The notes under the pieces are model-generated. The model did not search any database. It was not told the origin of the DNA and worked only from the letters and a program-made list of their open reading frames with translations. DNA of 64,000 nucleotides, from contig NW_020825313.1 of assembly GCF_003286085.1 (NCBI RefSeq), positions 682,001-746,000 of the forward strand, read 5' to 3'. This DNA is from Drosophila persimilis. Lineage: Eukaryota > Arthropoda > Insecta > Diptera > Drosophilidae. Shown one piece after another: positions 43,929 through 56,100 of the stretch (the stretch's first letter is position 1; every line of letters begins with the position of its first letter). Both the position numbers and the translations under genes were made by a program.

Positions 43929-44211
43929 CACGACTTGTATGTGTGTATGTGTCCGTGTGCGTAGTTAGGTGTATTTGCTCTTGTACATATTTGTGTCGAT
44001 ACTTCGCTTGCACGTGAAATTTTAATGAACGTTACTGTGTCAGTATTATGATTGTTGGAGTAGAGCTGTGTCCCGTCCGTTCTGGGAAATAAAAAACCCC
44101 CCCATTTCTTGCCGATGAGACGGAAGCCGGAACAAGCACGTGCCCGGACGGGAGACGAACCATCACCTGCTCAGCCTTCCGTGAAGGTTTGGTAATATCC
44201 AATATGCTATA
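43929..44211 (+). repeat. Ulysses 3' LTR fragment
   Basis: 283 bp equal to 24019-24301. It shares the 3' LTR variants (TATTATGATTG and the GCTATA end), not those of the 5' LTR, and it leads into CR1 variant A exactly as at 24302. Confidence 0.9.
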
Positions 44212-44515
44212 CGTGTCATGGTTGTGTTGTTGCCGTGAGTACGCATTACATTGCATTACAGCTCTCGTCTTGTGGCTTTTGTTCTATTATCACTCTCTGA
44301 ACTTCAATAACTGTTCTTTCTCTCTAGCTCTCGTAACTTTCTGTTCAGTATCTCTCTCTGGAGTTTTCTGTGGTATGTGCCAAAAAAATCCTGTCGGAAA
44401 GAGATCACCCATGATCAGTCGAGTATCCCCTGCTGGCTCTGCGATAGCGTAGTGCACGCAAAATGCGCTGGGCTTACGGGCGATGCCCTCGTGGGCGATG
44501 CCATATCAAAACGTA
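44212..44515 (+). pseudogene. CR1-like LINE 5' end and ORF1 start (variant A), cut
   Basis: Equivalent to 24302-24605. After the zinc cluster part DALVGDAISKR it joins at CGTA to sequence equivalent to 32199, which skips the rest of ORF1, the endonuclease and the inverted RT. Confidence 0.8.
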
Positions 44516-45286
44516 TGGGTACGGATGGCCAGAGTAGCTTTCCTCAGAATAGGTGGTTTGGAAAAATTAGGCAAAAAGAACATCGATTGCCTGATCATTA
44601 TTTGCCGACGTATTAAGAAATGAGAGCGACGATGGGTGCTGACGTTCTTCGCTTACTGTTTACGAAGTTGTATAACTGTATCGAGATGGTTAGTTCTTAT
44701 AGCATTGAGCATTAAGAACTGCAAAGTTTGAACGAGCTATTATATAGCGAGAGAGAAGTAGGAGAACCAACATGAAATTTGTTAAAAAGTCTTGATTTTA
44801 TGTTTTTTAGGCTGGATAAATCTTTGTCGAACATAGGTTTCCTAAATCTAATCTGACAAGAAAGCGGGACACAAGCTAAAGCCTGGTGTTAGCAACAACA
44901 CGTAACAAATGCAGGTCAAATTCAAACATGTTTGAACGAAAATATGTGGATTGGCCTAAAGCCTTAAAGTCAGCTGTCACTGTTGTATTCCAAAAAAAGT
45001 CGCAGATCACGAAGAGGCCAGGTTGCATATCTTGTTGTATCAGAGGGAGGAAACATCAATTTTTTCCTTCACTTGGTCTAAGAGGATACAGCCATTTGAA
45101 TCATTTATTGCTTTAACAGTTTGCAAGTAATCAAAAAACTGGTGCTAACAACTTTTTGTTCTTTTTCTGGACACTAACTTGTTTGGGAGCCGAAGAACCG
45201 GGTTCACACTACTTTTTAGACTATTTTTTTGATTCAAGATCATGGTGAGAGACCCAAGTCTCGCACAAGTTCACGTTATCCGTTTG

Positions 45287-45557
45287 AAAACGCTCTAAAT
45301 GTTTTTAAAAACGTCGTTTTTGTTCCATTTTTAGCAAATGGTGGACATTTTGCACACAGCTCTCTGAAACCCAGTACTTTAGTCAAAATGTTTCTTACAC
45401 TGCCCAATGAGATGCCTAGGGCTTTTACTAAATCTCTTTCAGTCGCTTGACGATTTTCCGATACGATATCCCGTATTTTTTCTACGATTTCTTCTGTTGT
45501 TTCTGACTTTTTACGTCCATGTGGATCGTCTTCATGTATTGTACGACGACGTTTAAA
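45287..45557 (-). pseudogene. mariner-like transposase relic, L4
   Basis: Counterpart of 32970-33240 (offset 12,317). Confidence 0.7.
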
Positions 45558-45683
45558 TTAATTAAATTAAATTAAGTTAAACCTTTTAAACCTTAAAAAA
45601 AAAATCAATTAATGCACGATACTTGGTTTTTTCTATTGTAAAAAAGTACTGTGACACGTCGATACTAAATGATTTTTTAAACG

Positions 45684-46529
45684 AGGAGGAAAGTTGTGAG
45701 TTGCTGATGCCACAACTCTATACTTATATCCAATAAACAGTCAGTATGGCTTTCCTCCAGCAGACGGCACTAACATTGAATGATAAAGGGTGCGTGAGAG
45801 AAGAAATTCAGTCAGAACGTGTCGTTGGGCGCTGCGTATCGACCGAAAATTGATTTGATACTTTTGGCTCTAATAAAAATCCGATATGATCCAGGTTCGG
45901 AAATCAGGTAGATATGGCCATTCTTTATGATTGTGGATGCCACAGATTTTTGTCCTTTGTGGAGGCGCAAAGAGGTGATGCGAAATTTTGAAATTCACTT
46001 GTGCAGGTTCGATATCCCAGGAGTGTGGATACAAAATCTGGTTGCTCTAGCTCTTATAGTCTCTGAGATCTAGACGTTCACTTTTAGCGATGGGCAAAGC
46101 AAAGAGAAACAGAGAGAGAGAGAATTAAATTGTTTTCTTCATTCTGGCTATAATAATGATACGATCCGACTGAAATTCCGCCGTCTAGAAAATATAGTCA
46201 TTCTCTACGATTCTGCGTTTTTGGTTTTCTCGTATCTTTAAGATTGTGGATGCCACAGATTTTCGTCCTTTGTGGGGGCGGAAAGGGGCGGCGCGAACTT
46301 ATGGAATATTTTTGTAACAGTGACATATCACAGAAGTCTGGATATAAAATGTAGTTTCTCTAGTTCACTATCACTAGGCGCTCAAAGGGACGGGCAGACT
46401 GACGGACGGACAGACATGGCCTAATCGACTCGGCTATTGATGCTGATCAAGAATATATATACTTTATGGGGTCGGAAAAGATTCCTTCTGGACGTTACAC
46501 ACATAGACTTTTAGCACAAATCTAACATT
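45684..46529 (+). mobile_element. DINE-1-like Helitron, L4
   Basis: Counterpart of 33367-34212, with the same truncated 3' end. Confidence 0.85.
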
Positions 46530-46662
46530 CCACAGCTTAAAAGCTTAGCTTATTAACAACTAAAGAACCGATTTTCAATCCTCCCACCATAAGTAAAGAA
46601 AATTACCCTTTTCCTAACTTTCCAGTTGCATTAAAGCTGCATTTCGCCTGCTAGAATCGAAC

Positions 46663-46737
46663 CGAAGTGTGGTCTAGTGGGATAAGTCCAGACTTCCGAT
46701 CTAGGTATCCACTGTTCAAGCCCTGGATTTTCTTATC
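46663..46737 (+). pseudogene. tRNA-Arg-like relic, L4
   Basis: Counterpart of 34346-34420, unchanged. Confidence 0.4.
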
Positions 46738-47502
46738 GTTTTTTTCTGTTCTTAACCAGAAGCCCGTAAAACTAGCATTTTAAAATTTATCGGCCAAACT
46801 CATGTTTTAGCAGGTTGACTGCATTGTCGACGCGCTGCTTCCCCCATGACCTGCTCGATAACATATTTCTAACAGCAAGCACTTCGTCTGCACGGAAAGC
46901 AGTTCGTGGAAAATAGTATAACCGACGCTGCTCAAGATGAATGAAGTAAAGGTGACGTCGAGCGCTGTGGTCATCCACTTTTTCAGCTCGCTCTCTCGGC
47001 TCTCAGAGAGACAAGGGCTAGAAACAGATGGCGCCCTTTTTTGTAGTTGTTTTCATGCATACTGGCTAACGGAGAATTTTCGAAAGAGAACTGATGTGGT
47101 GATAGCACCACCTAATTAGTAAATTGAAGAAAAAGGCGTATTGAAGCAGGCGCCTACCCAATAATCTGGGGCCTGGTGGTTCAAATCCTTACATGTTTTC
47201 TTTTTTTTCTTCTTGCAATTGCGCGCTTTATGTCTCTTTATCGTTACGTACATGTGGTGTGCTTTTCTGTTTGGCACGCGCTAAAATCATTTCACACGCA
47301 TCTTGACTCTTCCATTCCCTTTGAATGATTGCGACGATCAGAGAGATTTTTCCCTGCGTTAACTAAATTCACATCATACGCAATTCTCATGGCGGCAATA
47401 CTTTTTCTAGTTGTTAACAAACTTGCGATTGCACACGCATGCTATTAAGTGAAATTAGATTTCGTGAGTGCGTTTCTATACAAAAATAGTACGAAAAGTT
47501 AT

Positions 47503-47961
47503 AAAAAGCATCCAGGGTCTTGCGCTGGACGACTCGGAGGAAGAGGAGGACGGTGACCTGACGATCATAGTCAACCCGTCGTTGGAGGTTGAGTGAGCCA
47601 CCCATGACGCCAAGGGTGCTGCAGCTCAACCTCCATTAGAGCAAAATATCGTCGGCGGAGCTCCTCATTGCCAAGGAGCAAGGGCCCGCCGATATAGGAG
47701 GAGCCGTGGATTGCGTCAGGCAACTCCGTGGCCTGGCTAAAGTCCTCAAATTACAACTTTCTCTACTTAACATCGGTAAGCAGGAACAGAACCGCCGTAC
47801 TCGTACGGAAGGAAATCCATGCTCATCTTATGTCTCATTACAGCACGGACGACCTGACCGTAGTGATGCTGGAGAGCGAGGAAAAGCGCCTTATGGCAGC
47901 TTCCTGCTATATGGCACACGACAGGCCCGCTCCACTGGAAGAACTTAGGAGTCTGGTGACG
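47503..47961 (+). pseudogene. LOA-clade LINE fragment, L4
   Basis: The same cut fragment as L3, ending at a G-run 47960-47969. Confidence 0.8.
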
Positions 47962-47969
47962 GGGGGGGG

Positions 47970-48252
47970 CACGACTTGTATGTGTGTATGTGTCCGTGTG
48001 CGTAGTTAGGTGTATTTGCTCTTGTACATATTTGTGTCGATACTTCGCTTGCACGTGAAATTTTAATGAACGTTACTGTGTCAGTATTATGATTGTTGGA
48101 GTAGAGCTGTGTCCCGTCCGTTCTGGGAAATAAAAAACCCCCCCATTTCTTGCCGATGAGACGGAAGCCGGAACAAGCACGTGCCCGGACGGGAGACGAA
48201 CCATCACCTGCTCAGCCTTCCGTGAAGGTTTGGTAATATCCAATATGCTATA
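47970..48252 (+). repeat. Second Ulysses 3' LTR fragment
   Basis: Equal to 43929-44211 (offset 4,041) and to 24019-24301. Confidence 0.9.
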
Positions 48253-48417
48253 CGTGTCATGGTTGTGTTGTTGCCGTGAGTACGCATTACATTGCATTAC
48301 AGCTCTCGTCTTGTGGCTTTTGTTCTATTATCACTCTCTGAACTTCAATAACTGTTCTTTCTCTCTAGCTCTCGTAACTTTCTGTTCAGTATCTCTCTCT
48401 GGAGTTTTCTGTGGTAT

Positions 48418-49290
48418 GTGCCAAAAAAATCCTGTCGGAAAGAGATCACCCATGATCAGTCGAGTATCCCCTGCTGGCTCTGCGATAGCGTAGTGCACGC
48501 AAAATGCGCTGGGCTTACGGGCGATGCCCTCGTGGGCGATGCCATATCAAAACGTAATGGCTTGCACTACAGTTGTGAGGCATGCCGTACGGTCATATTT
48601 ATGAGGCAGACGCGGAAGGGCTTTAAGGAGCTGAACGTTGGCTTTAAAAATCAGTACGATCGGCTTCTAGTCTTTGGCAGTCTGCAACTGCTGAATGAGT
48701 CTCCGAGGCGTAAAAGGGTCGCTCCGCGGGATCTGCACGTGCCAGCCGTCACTCAGCCGTTCGCGGCCGAAAAACTGACTCCGACCACTCCAAGTGTGCA
48801 GCAGTTGATCTCGTTTGCCACTCCAAAGGCAACGACAGCTGCTGGCGATGCAGATCCGGTAGCCGAATTCATCGCTTCAGAGAACGTGCAGCCAAGTACG
48901 TCTGTAGCGTCCGTAACCGTGGTGTCCGCAAGCTCGCTTGCTATCCTGTCTATTCCGATCCCACCAGTGATCAGAAGTTCCGGACCTCTGGATATTGCCA
49001 CCACAGTTCCTAGGCCTGTGGTGCCTAAACCACTGGTGGGAGTCCCACCAAAACGACAAGTTTTTGTTTCACGTCTGGCCCCTGACCTTACATCTAATGA
49101 TGTAATTGCTTTTATTCAAAGCAAAATAAAAGCCGCGGGTTTAAAGGTGGAGAGATTTAATTTCTCTTATGCCAGGGAGATAGCCTCGAGATAGCCTAAC
49201 TCAATTTGAAACCATTTGCTCTGCCAAATTTTGGACGGAGCATTTGGTGGTGAAGGCGTTTAAGGATAAGAAGAAGAATAGGCCCCCCCC
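48418..49290 (+). pseudogene. CR1-like LINE ORF1 with PHD finger, L5
   Basis: Counterpart of 24467-25330: the same seven-A frameshift at the start and the same stop at 49192-49194. Confidence 0.75.
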
Positions 49291-49482
49291 CCCATAACTC
49301 TTACAAATCATTTCATTGTGCCACCCTCAACCTCAACTTCCACTTCCTCATCTTCTCGTCCTGCTTCCACCTCTCCAAAAAACTAACTTCGCTTCGATCA
49401 CGTCCAGGTTCAACTAGAATGGAATTCCTGTGTGTAAAACTGATTCTTCCCGCTTTCACTACTTTTCATTACTTGCTCGTAT

Positions 49483-49789
49483 ATTCCACCTTCTTCGGAT
49501 ATCTCTATTTATGAGCAGCATTTTTCCGCTTTATCTGCTGTTTCTTCCTCGCTATCAGATAAAGATCGTATGATAGTTCTTGGTGACTTCAACTTGCCAA
49601 CTAGTGTCCATGTCACGACATGACTTTGTTGACGGCTTGCTTGACCTGTCCGTGTCTCAAGTCAACCATGTGAAAAATTCCTTGGGTCGATTGCTTGATC
49701 TGTGCTTTGTACCGGATACGACCTTAGTGTTGTTAGCCCAAGCCCTTCCGCTCACTATACCTGAAGACGCCTACCATCCTACTTTCTAA
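49483..49789 (+). pseudogene. CR1-like endonuclease fragment, L5
   Basis: Counterpart of 25530-25836. Confidence 0.7.
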
Positions 49790-49802
49790 GTGTCGCTAGA
49801 TA

Positions 49803-50050
49803 TAGGACCAAGCACGCCCATGGCCCATGTTCGGAAAACTTAAACTTTGCGTCTAATAAGACACCAAGATCATTCACCAGGGTAATTCTCTCAAGAGTAC
49901 CGGCACATAGGGTTAGGTAGCCAACAAGGGGCTAGAACGATGAAATGTCATTACTTTGCATTTCGAGGCATTAAGGTGTAACAAGTTTGCACAGCACCAT
50001 GACTGAAAGTTATTGAGATCGGATTGCAAGCGAGAATGAAATGAAATGTT
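49803..50050 (-). pseudogene. CR1-like RT C-terminal fragment, inverted, L5
   Basis: Counterpart of 25850-26097. In its minus-strand leader SYTS reads SDTS (one base change near 50068). Confidence 0.75.
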
Positions 50051-50446
50051 TTTAAATACACTTGTATCAGATGGATCTAACAGGAGTGTGGATACCAAAA
50101 TTTATTTCTTTAGCCTTAATAGTCTCGACATCTGTGGATGCCACAGATTTTCGTACTTTTGTGGAACGGGCGAAATTTTGCAATACACTTGTAACAGTGA
50201 CATATTACAGAAGTAATATTACATATTACGTTGCTCTAGCTCTCATAGTCTCTGAGCACTAGGCGCTCATAGTGACGGACAGACGGACGGACAGAAAGAC
50301 AAGGCTCAATTGACTTGACTATTGATGCTGATCAAGAATATATATACCTTATGGGGTCGGAAACGCTTCCTTCTGGACGTTACACGCATCCACTTTCACC
50401 ACAAATCTAATATACCCCTCTACTCATTTTGAGTATCGGGTATAAA
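50051..50446 (+). mobile_element. DINE-1 tail opening block P4
   Basis: Counterpart of 26098-26492. Confidence 0.8.
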
Positions 50447-51307
50447 AATGGATATAAAAGAAAATAGTATTATCCTTAATATTCGTCTTTGAAATACATG
50501 CTATGTATCAATTTTTATTGAATCATAAAAATTAATTTTGAAAAAATGTAGAGTATAAGTGATTGTTATTTTTTATTTGTATTGAAAAAAAATATATATT
50601 TTATTACTCATGCATTTTTTAATAAAAATTAAAAATAAGTGTTACTTTTGAATTTTTCAATTCAAATTGGGAAATAATTGTTAAATTATAATTTTTATTT
50701 TAAAACTTATAACAGTTACGGTCTCTTATTGAATGGTTAGAGCTGCCCAGACGGTAAGCTCAAGATATTTTTTTTCGACTTTCCCCGAATTATCAAACTC
50801 AAATTTTTGTAAAAAAATACGGCAAAATTATCAATTTAAATTTGAAAGTTTAATATTTTTAAGACGGTAAGTTTAAGCTACACGGTGTTTGGGATTTACA
50901 GCTGCATTTATCAGCTTTTTAGAATTTCAAAGTTCAATACAACCAGGCGTAAGATACTTTAGTTATGTAAAAAAAGAAGCAGAAAGACAGGAAAAAAATT
51001 TTGTTAAATACACTTTTAAAAATTATAAAAAAAAACCAAATCTATTAAAAAAAACTCACTAACAATTTTTAAAGCCCCAAATCTTTAAGAAAAGAATTTT
51101 TGGTTCACAGCGGAAATGTGGTGTTGCATAGTGTTATACATATAAAAATGTTGTTGGTTTGCAACTCATTTCCAAAGTCCAGAAGTTCTCCACCGATTGA
51201 GCTGAAATTTTGACATATCATGAAATTTAGTTCTAGGATTGGTTTTAAACTTAATATAAATTCGCGAAATCGAGATTTTAGTATGAATATTTGCAAGAGT
51301 TGCCCTC
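50447..51307. other. AT-rich segment of block P4
   Basis: No gene is recognised. It corresponds to 26493-27354 at offset 23,953. Confidence 0.6.
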
Positions 51308-51309
51308 TA

Positions 51310-52964
51310 CAGTGATGTCACTTCCGATCAATAGAATAGACTGAATGCATTTTTGGTTATACAATTTGATTCTCTCATATGTGAGTTAAGCATTCGACGA
51401 AAGTTTTGTTGTGTTTGTTAGAGCAGTACAGTTGACAAAATAGAGTAATGAGAATGAACTGTAGAAATTTTACAGTTATGATTTATTATACCCGATACTC
51501 AAAATGAGTATTGGGGTATATTAGATTTGTGGTAAAAGTGGATGTGTGTAACGTCCAGAAGGAATCGTTTCCGACCCTATAAAGTATATATATTCTTGAT
51601 CAGCATCAATAGCCGAGTCGATTGAGCCATGTCTGTCTGTCCGTCTGTCCGTCCGTCCGTCTGTCCGTCTGTCCGTCTGTCCGTCTGTCCGTCCCCTTCA
51701 GCGCCTAATGCGCAAAGACTATAAGAGCTAGAGCAACGATGTTTTGGATCCAGACTTCTGTGATATGTCACTGCTCCAAAAATATTTCAAAACTTTGCCC
51801 CGCCCACTTCCGCCCCCACAAAGGGCGAAAATCTGTGGCATCCACAATTTCGACGATACGAGAAAACTAAAAACGCAGAATCGTAGAAGATGACTATATC
51901 TTCTAGAGTGCAAAATCTGAACCAGATCGTATAATTATTACAGCCAGAATCACGAAAACAATTTCACTCTTTCTCGCTCTGTCTCACTCTAACACACAGG
52001 TTTCATGGTCGGTTTTGCCAATTGTAAAATATGAGTTCAAGGATCTCAGAACCTATAAAAGCCAGAGCAACCAAATTTGGTATCCACACTCCTGTGATAT
52101 CGGACCTTGACCGTTTCCTGTCCAAATTTCGCCACACCCCCTTCCGCCCCCGCAAAGGACGAAAATCTGAGGCAACCACAAATCTCAGAGACTATTAAGG
52201 CTAGAGTAACCAAATTTGGTACACACACTCCTTTAAGATGTCACTATAAAACGTGTATCTCAGAATTTCGCCCCCCCCCCATCCGCCCCCACAAAGGACG
52301 AAAATCTGTTGCATCCACAATATTGCAGATTTGAGAAAACTAAAAACGCAGAATCATAGATAATGACCATATCTATTAGATTGATGAATCTGGATCAGAT
52401 CAGATCATTTTTATAGCCAAAAGGAACAAATCAATTTGCAGTGGCTACGCAGCGCCCGACGTCACGCTCAGACTGATTTTCTGTCTCTCTCGCACGCACT
52501 CTTTGTCGTGTCGTTAAATATTAGCGGCGTCTGCCGGAGGAGAGCCATACTGACTTAGTATCGGGTATAACCGTAGAGTTGCGGTGTCCGCAGCAACTCA
52601 CAACGTTCCCCCTCGTTTCCATTTTGCTTTAGCCAATGCTGAAAAATTAGCTTTTTAGGCGATCATTAGAATAGACTCAAAGGCTGTAAGCTGTACACGG
52701 TAAAAGTTGCATTTAAATACCTCTTGCACTTTTCAATTATTTTAATATAGAACGGATCGTGGTAAAGCTCTAACAACGGGGAAAAAAGCTAAAATACTTT
52801 ACAAATACCGAACCGGGATGGCTGAAGATGTTGCATCATTGAAACATGCCATCAAAAACGCATGGAGCGAAATATCCCTGGACTATTTGGAGTCCCTGAA
52901 GAATTCAATGCCAAAACGAATTTTCGAAGTCATTTCTAATAAGGGTGGCTACACCCATTATTAA
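51310..52964 (+). pseudogene. Tc3-like transposase relic split by DINE-1, P4
   Basis: Equivalent to P2 27357-27881 but interrupted at 51486/52617 by a 1,130-bp DINE-1 copy. The C-terminal piece ending GGYTHY lies at 52821-52964. Confidence 0.65.
51487..52616 (-). mobile_element. Complete DINE-1-like Helitron (1,130 bp)
   Basis: Read on the minus strand, it starts with CGAGGGGGAACG and the hairpin GAGTTGC...GCAACTC, and ends with the fold-back GATACTCAAAATGAGTAT-like hairpin and GGGTATA. Inside are three GATTTTCGTCC modules (near 52290, 52145 and 51822), CT-rich stretches near 51964-51990 and 52482-52500, and a GTCY microsatellite at about 51630-51690. The P2 copy gives the empty site: the insertion lies between T residues and has no target duplication, as expected for Helentron-type Helitrons. 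It encodes no protein, so it is non-autonomous. Confidence 0.93.
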
Positions 52965-53560
52965 ACAGACTTTATCATATCATATCAGACTTTATTATAA
53001 AAATATAATTTAACATTAAGATTCTGAAAAACTTTTTCATTTATATTAATTTTAAGCACTCTAAGCACTAACACTCGTATTTTTTTGAATTATAACTCCA
53101 ATTTTTATTTTTTTTTTTAAGAATAGAATTTTGAATATTTAAAAAATATTTTTTTCCCAAATTCATTCGTATCTTGATTTTTAAAATAAAAATTTCCTAT
53201 AAAAAATTCATTGAGTCTATTCTATTGATCGGCAGTATACGTATGCTAACTAAACAAATAAATAAACTAGTTGAATATCAGCTACCGTATCAACCAGACG
53301 TGTTTTTCAGCTTATCGTTCGAAAATGTATTATTATTATTCACAATACTAGCTAACGGCAACGGTCGTCACGTGCGGAACACGAGGCACGAAACACCGTT
53401 ATAAATAAAAAGTAAAGTATAAATAAAACGGAAAAATTCGTGGGAGCAGCATTAAGCTGTAAAAAAAAATCGGTCAGAAAATGTATGCAAGAAACAACCG
53501 TGCAACCACAATGCGCGCTGGCTAAATACCTACTTAACATATGTTTTAATTTATTTATAT

Positions 53561-53722
53561 TGTAACGAATGGAGATTTAGTAGACTGACTATTGTTGTCA
53601 TGTTATATTGAAAATAGTCAGTCTTGGCTAAAAAATCTCTGCATAGTTAGAATACCCTCTGTTTTCATATTCTCAACCTTGAAAATACGAGCTGTATACT
53701 GTAACTACTAGTGTCAGAAGTG
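53561..53722 (+). repeat. Candidate Gypsy LTR end and primer site, P4
   Basis: Counterpart of 28479-28640. Confidence 0.5.
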
Positions 53723-53770
53723 TCAATTTTGAGAGTGGTTAAATAAGGAGAGCTAAAAGCAGAACAATTG

Positions 53771-54562
53771 ATGAAGGAATTAGCTGAGCGGGGTTTACCG
53801 ACAAGCGGCTTAAAAGCCGAACTTCAGCTACGGCTAAAATCTGCAATGGAGAGAGCAGGCCTCAATTTCGAGGATTATGAGTTCTTGGATGAGCAATGCT
53901 CCAGGTCGACAGTGGGGGAGAAGCAGCCGGTGGCAGACAATGGTCAAATGATGGCGATGTTGCAACAGATGATGCTGCAGATGGAGGGCCATGGTGACCA
54001 GCAACAACAGATGATGCTGCAGATAATGGAAACGAGGGATCAAGTGAAGAATCAAGTGAAGGATCAAGGTGAAGCTCACAAAAATTACAGATAAATTTAA
54101 TTACGAGGCTGTTAAGAGTGCCTTGGAGCGTCGATATGGAGGTGACCACATGCGGGAAGTTCATCGCTTGGAACTGAAGGGCAGGGTACAACGTTACGGA
54201 GAGTCGCTTCAAGAGTTCGCGACAGACATAGAACGACTCTCACGCCTGGCTGACAATGGCTGGCGCCAACCGAATTTCTGGAGAGACGGTTTTATAGACG
54301 GTATCAAAGATTTAGACACACGTCGCGCTACGGTTCTGATGCAGAGAAAAACATACGAGGAAGCGGTCAGTCACGCATTGACCTGTGGAACATCGCTATT
54401 GATGCCGTCCATCACCAAAAGTGCATACTGTACAAACGGAGCTGAATAATGGTAACTGACCGACAAGAACACAAGGACAAGGAGTATTTAGCGGAAGATG
54501 CTTCATTTGCAACCAAACGGGTCATATGGCGAGAAAATGTCGCGATAGACAAAAAAGACCGA
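53771..54562 (+). pseudogene. Gypsy Gag with SAP domain and zinc knuckle, P4
   Basis: Same frames as P2 (53771-54094 and 54069-54449) and the same knuckle. A 1-nt T deletion upstream near 53305 distinguishes this block from P2. Confidence 0.8.
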
Positions 54563-54581
54563 GATCCTGGTCCATGGAGAG

Positions 54582-55042
54582 GAAATTATCACAGTATCAA
54601 GGGCATATCATAAAGTTGTGACTGGAGACCCTCGATGCAGATTTTTTTAACTAGAACGAGTCGACACAGAGGGGCAAGGGTTGACACGTACTTCGAGCTG
54701 CCCCACAATTCTCGTTTCCCAGTTGGAGCGAAACTCGAAGAATCTTACTATCAGAGGCATCTTGGATGAAACCGACTTGTTACTATCTTTGGACAGGCGC
54801 ATCTCATTCTATAATCAAAAGAGGTATAGCTAAAGGAAATGTGGAGCCTCTCGAACGGCTACAGGTGAAGAGACGCTTATATAATATAATATCATTGCTA
54901 ATTTCGTAGAAGACATCATTATCGGAGTGGATTTCATGATCACCTATGGCTTTACAAATTCGTTCGTTCTCTTTCGTAGATAAGACGCGTTTTTGTTTTG
55001 CGTTCCGCATATTTTCCCTTTGTTTTGCATAAACAACCCGTG
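54582..55042 (+). pseudogene. Degenerate Gypsy protease region, P4
   Basis: Counterpart of 29500-29960, with the 357 bp that P3 lacks. Confidence 0.55.
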
Positions 55043-55305
55043 TTTTCATAAATAAACTTTAATTAACTTCCTAACCAGCCTACAATCTGGAAATTTATTC
55101 TATTCCGCGAGTGCATGCCTTGTTTTGTGTTAAAAAATTTATTTAGCTTCTCATTTTTTGGCGCCGGCTTGTCGTGTTTGTGTTGTTGCCGTGAGTACGC
55201 ATTACATTGCATTACAGCTCTCGTCTTGTGGCTTCTGGCACACTGGTTTGATAGCCATTTGTTTTGAAATATTTTTTGATTTTAATTTTGCTCAAATTTT
55301 GTATT

Positions 55306-56100
55306 ATGGATTTTTCTGTGGTATGTGCCAAAAAATCCTGTCGGAAAGAGATCACCCATGATCAGCCGAGTATCCCCTGCTGGCTCTGCGATAGCGTAGT
55401 GCACGCAAAATGCGCTGGGTTTACGGGCGATGCCCTCGTGGGCGATGCCATATCAAAACGTAATGGCTTGCACTACAGTTGTGAGGCATGCCGTGCGGTC
55501 ATATTTATGAGGCAGACGCGAAAGGGCTTTAAGGAGCTGAACGTTGGCTTAAAAAATCAGTACGATCAGCTTCTAGTCTTTGGCAGTCTGCAACTGCTGA
55601 ATGAGTCTCCGAGGCGTAAAAGGGTCGCTCCGCGGGATCTGCACGTGCCAGCCGTCACTCAGCCGTTCGCGGCCGAAAAACTGACTCCGACCACTCCAAG
55701 TGTGCAGCAGTTGATCTCGTTTGCCACTCCAAAGGCAACGACAGCTGCTGGCGATGCAGATGCGGTAGCCGAATTCATCGCTTCGGAGAACGTGCAGCCA
55801 AGTACGTCTGTAGCGTCCGTAACAGTGGTGTCCGCAAGCTCGCTTGCTATCCCGTCTATTCCGATCCCACCAGTGATCAGAAGTTCCGGACCTCTGGATA
55901 TTGCCACCACAGTTCCTAGGCCTGTGGTGCCTAAACCACTGGTGGGAGTCCCACCAAAACGACAAGTTTTTGTTTCACGTCTGGCCCCTGACCTTACATC
56001 TAATGATGTAATTGCTTTTATTCAAAGCAAAATAAAAGCCGCGGGTTTAAAGGTGGAGAAATTTAATTTCTCTTATGCCAGGGAGATAGCCTCGAGATAG
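55306..56100 (+). CDS. CR1-like LINE ORF1 protein with PHD finger, L6
   Basis: Third copy of the 264-codon frame, with the same ATG context (ATTATGGATTTTTC), the same C4HC3 cluster and the same early stop. The C-run near 56189 is seven long, as in L2 and L3. Confidence 0.65.
   Translation: MDFSVVCAKKSCRKEITHDQPSIPCWLCDSVVHAKCAGFTGDALVGDAISKRNGLHYSCEACRAVIFMRQTRKGFKELNVGLKNQYDQLLVFGSLQLLNESPRRKRVAPRDLHVPAVTQPFAAEKLTPTTPSVQQLISFATPKATTAAGDADAVAEFIASENVQPSTSVASVTVVSASSLAIPSIPIPPVIRSSGPLDIATTVPRPVVPKPLVGVPPKRQVFVSRLAPDLTSNDVIAFIQSKIKAAGLKVEKFNFSYAREIASR

Larger units (their letters stand above)
40471..44511 (+). repeat. First unit of a 4,041-bp tandem repeat
   Basis: Runs from CGTATG at 40471 through the mariner relic, DINE-1, tRNA-like relic, LOA endonuclease, Ulysses LTR fragment and the start of CR1 variant A. 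The next unit starts at 44512. All equivalent frames are displaced by exactly 4,041 nt, so no net indels separate the units. Confidence 0.9.
44512..48552 (+). repeat. Second unit of the 4,041-bp tandem repeat (contains L4)
   Basis: Contains the unassigned segment, mariner relic, DINE-1, tRNA-like relic, LOA fragment, a second Ulysses LTR fragment and the CR1 variant A start. At its right end CR1 continues unbroken into L5. Confidence 0.9.
48253..50050 (+). repeat. Block L5: truncated CR1-like unit (variant A)
   Basis: A near-identical copy of L1. The C-run near 49283 has eleven C against nine in L1. It ends with the same junction to a DINE-1 tail. Confidence 0.85.
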
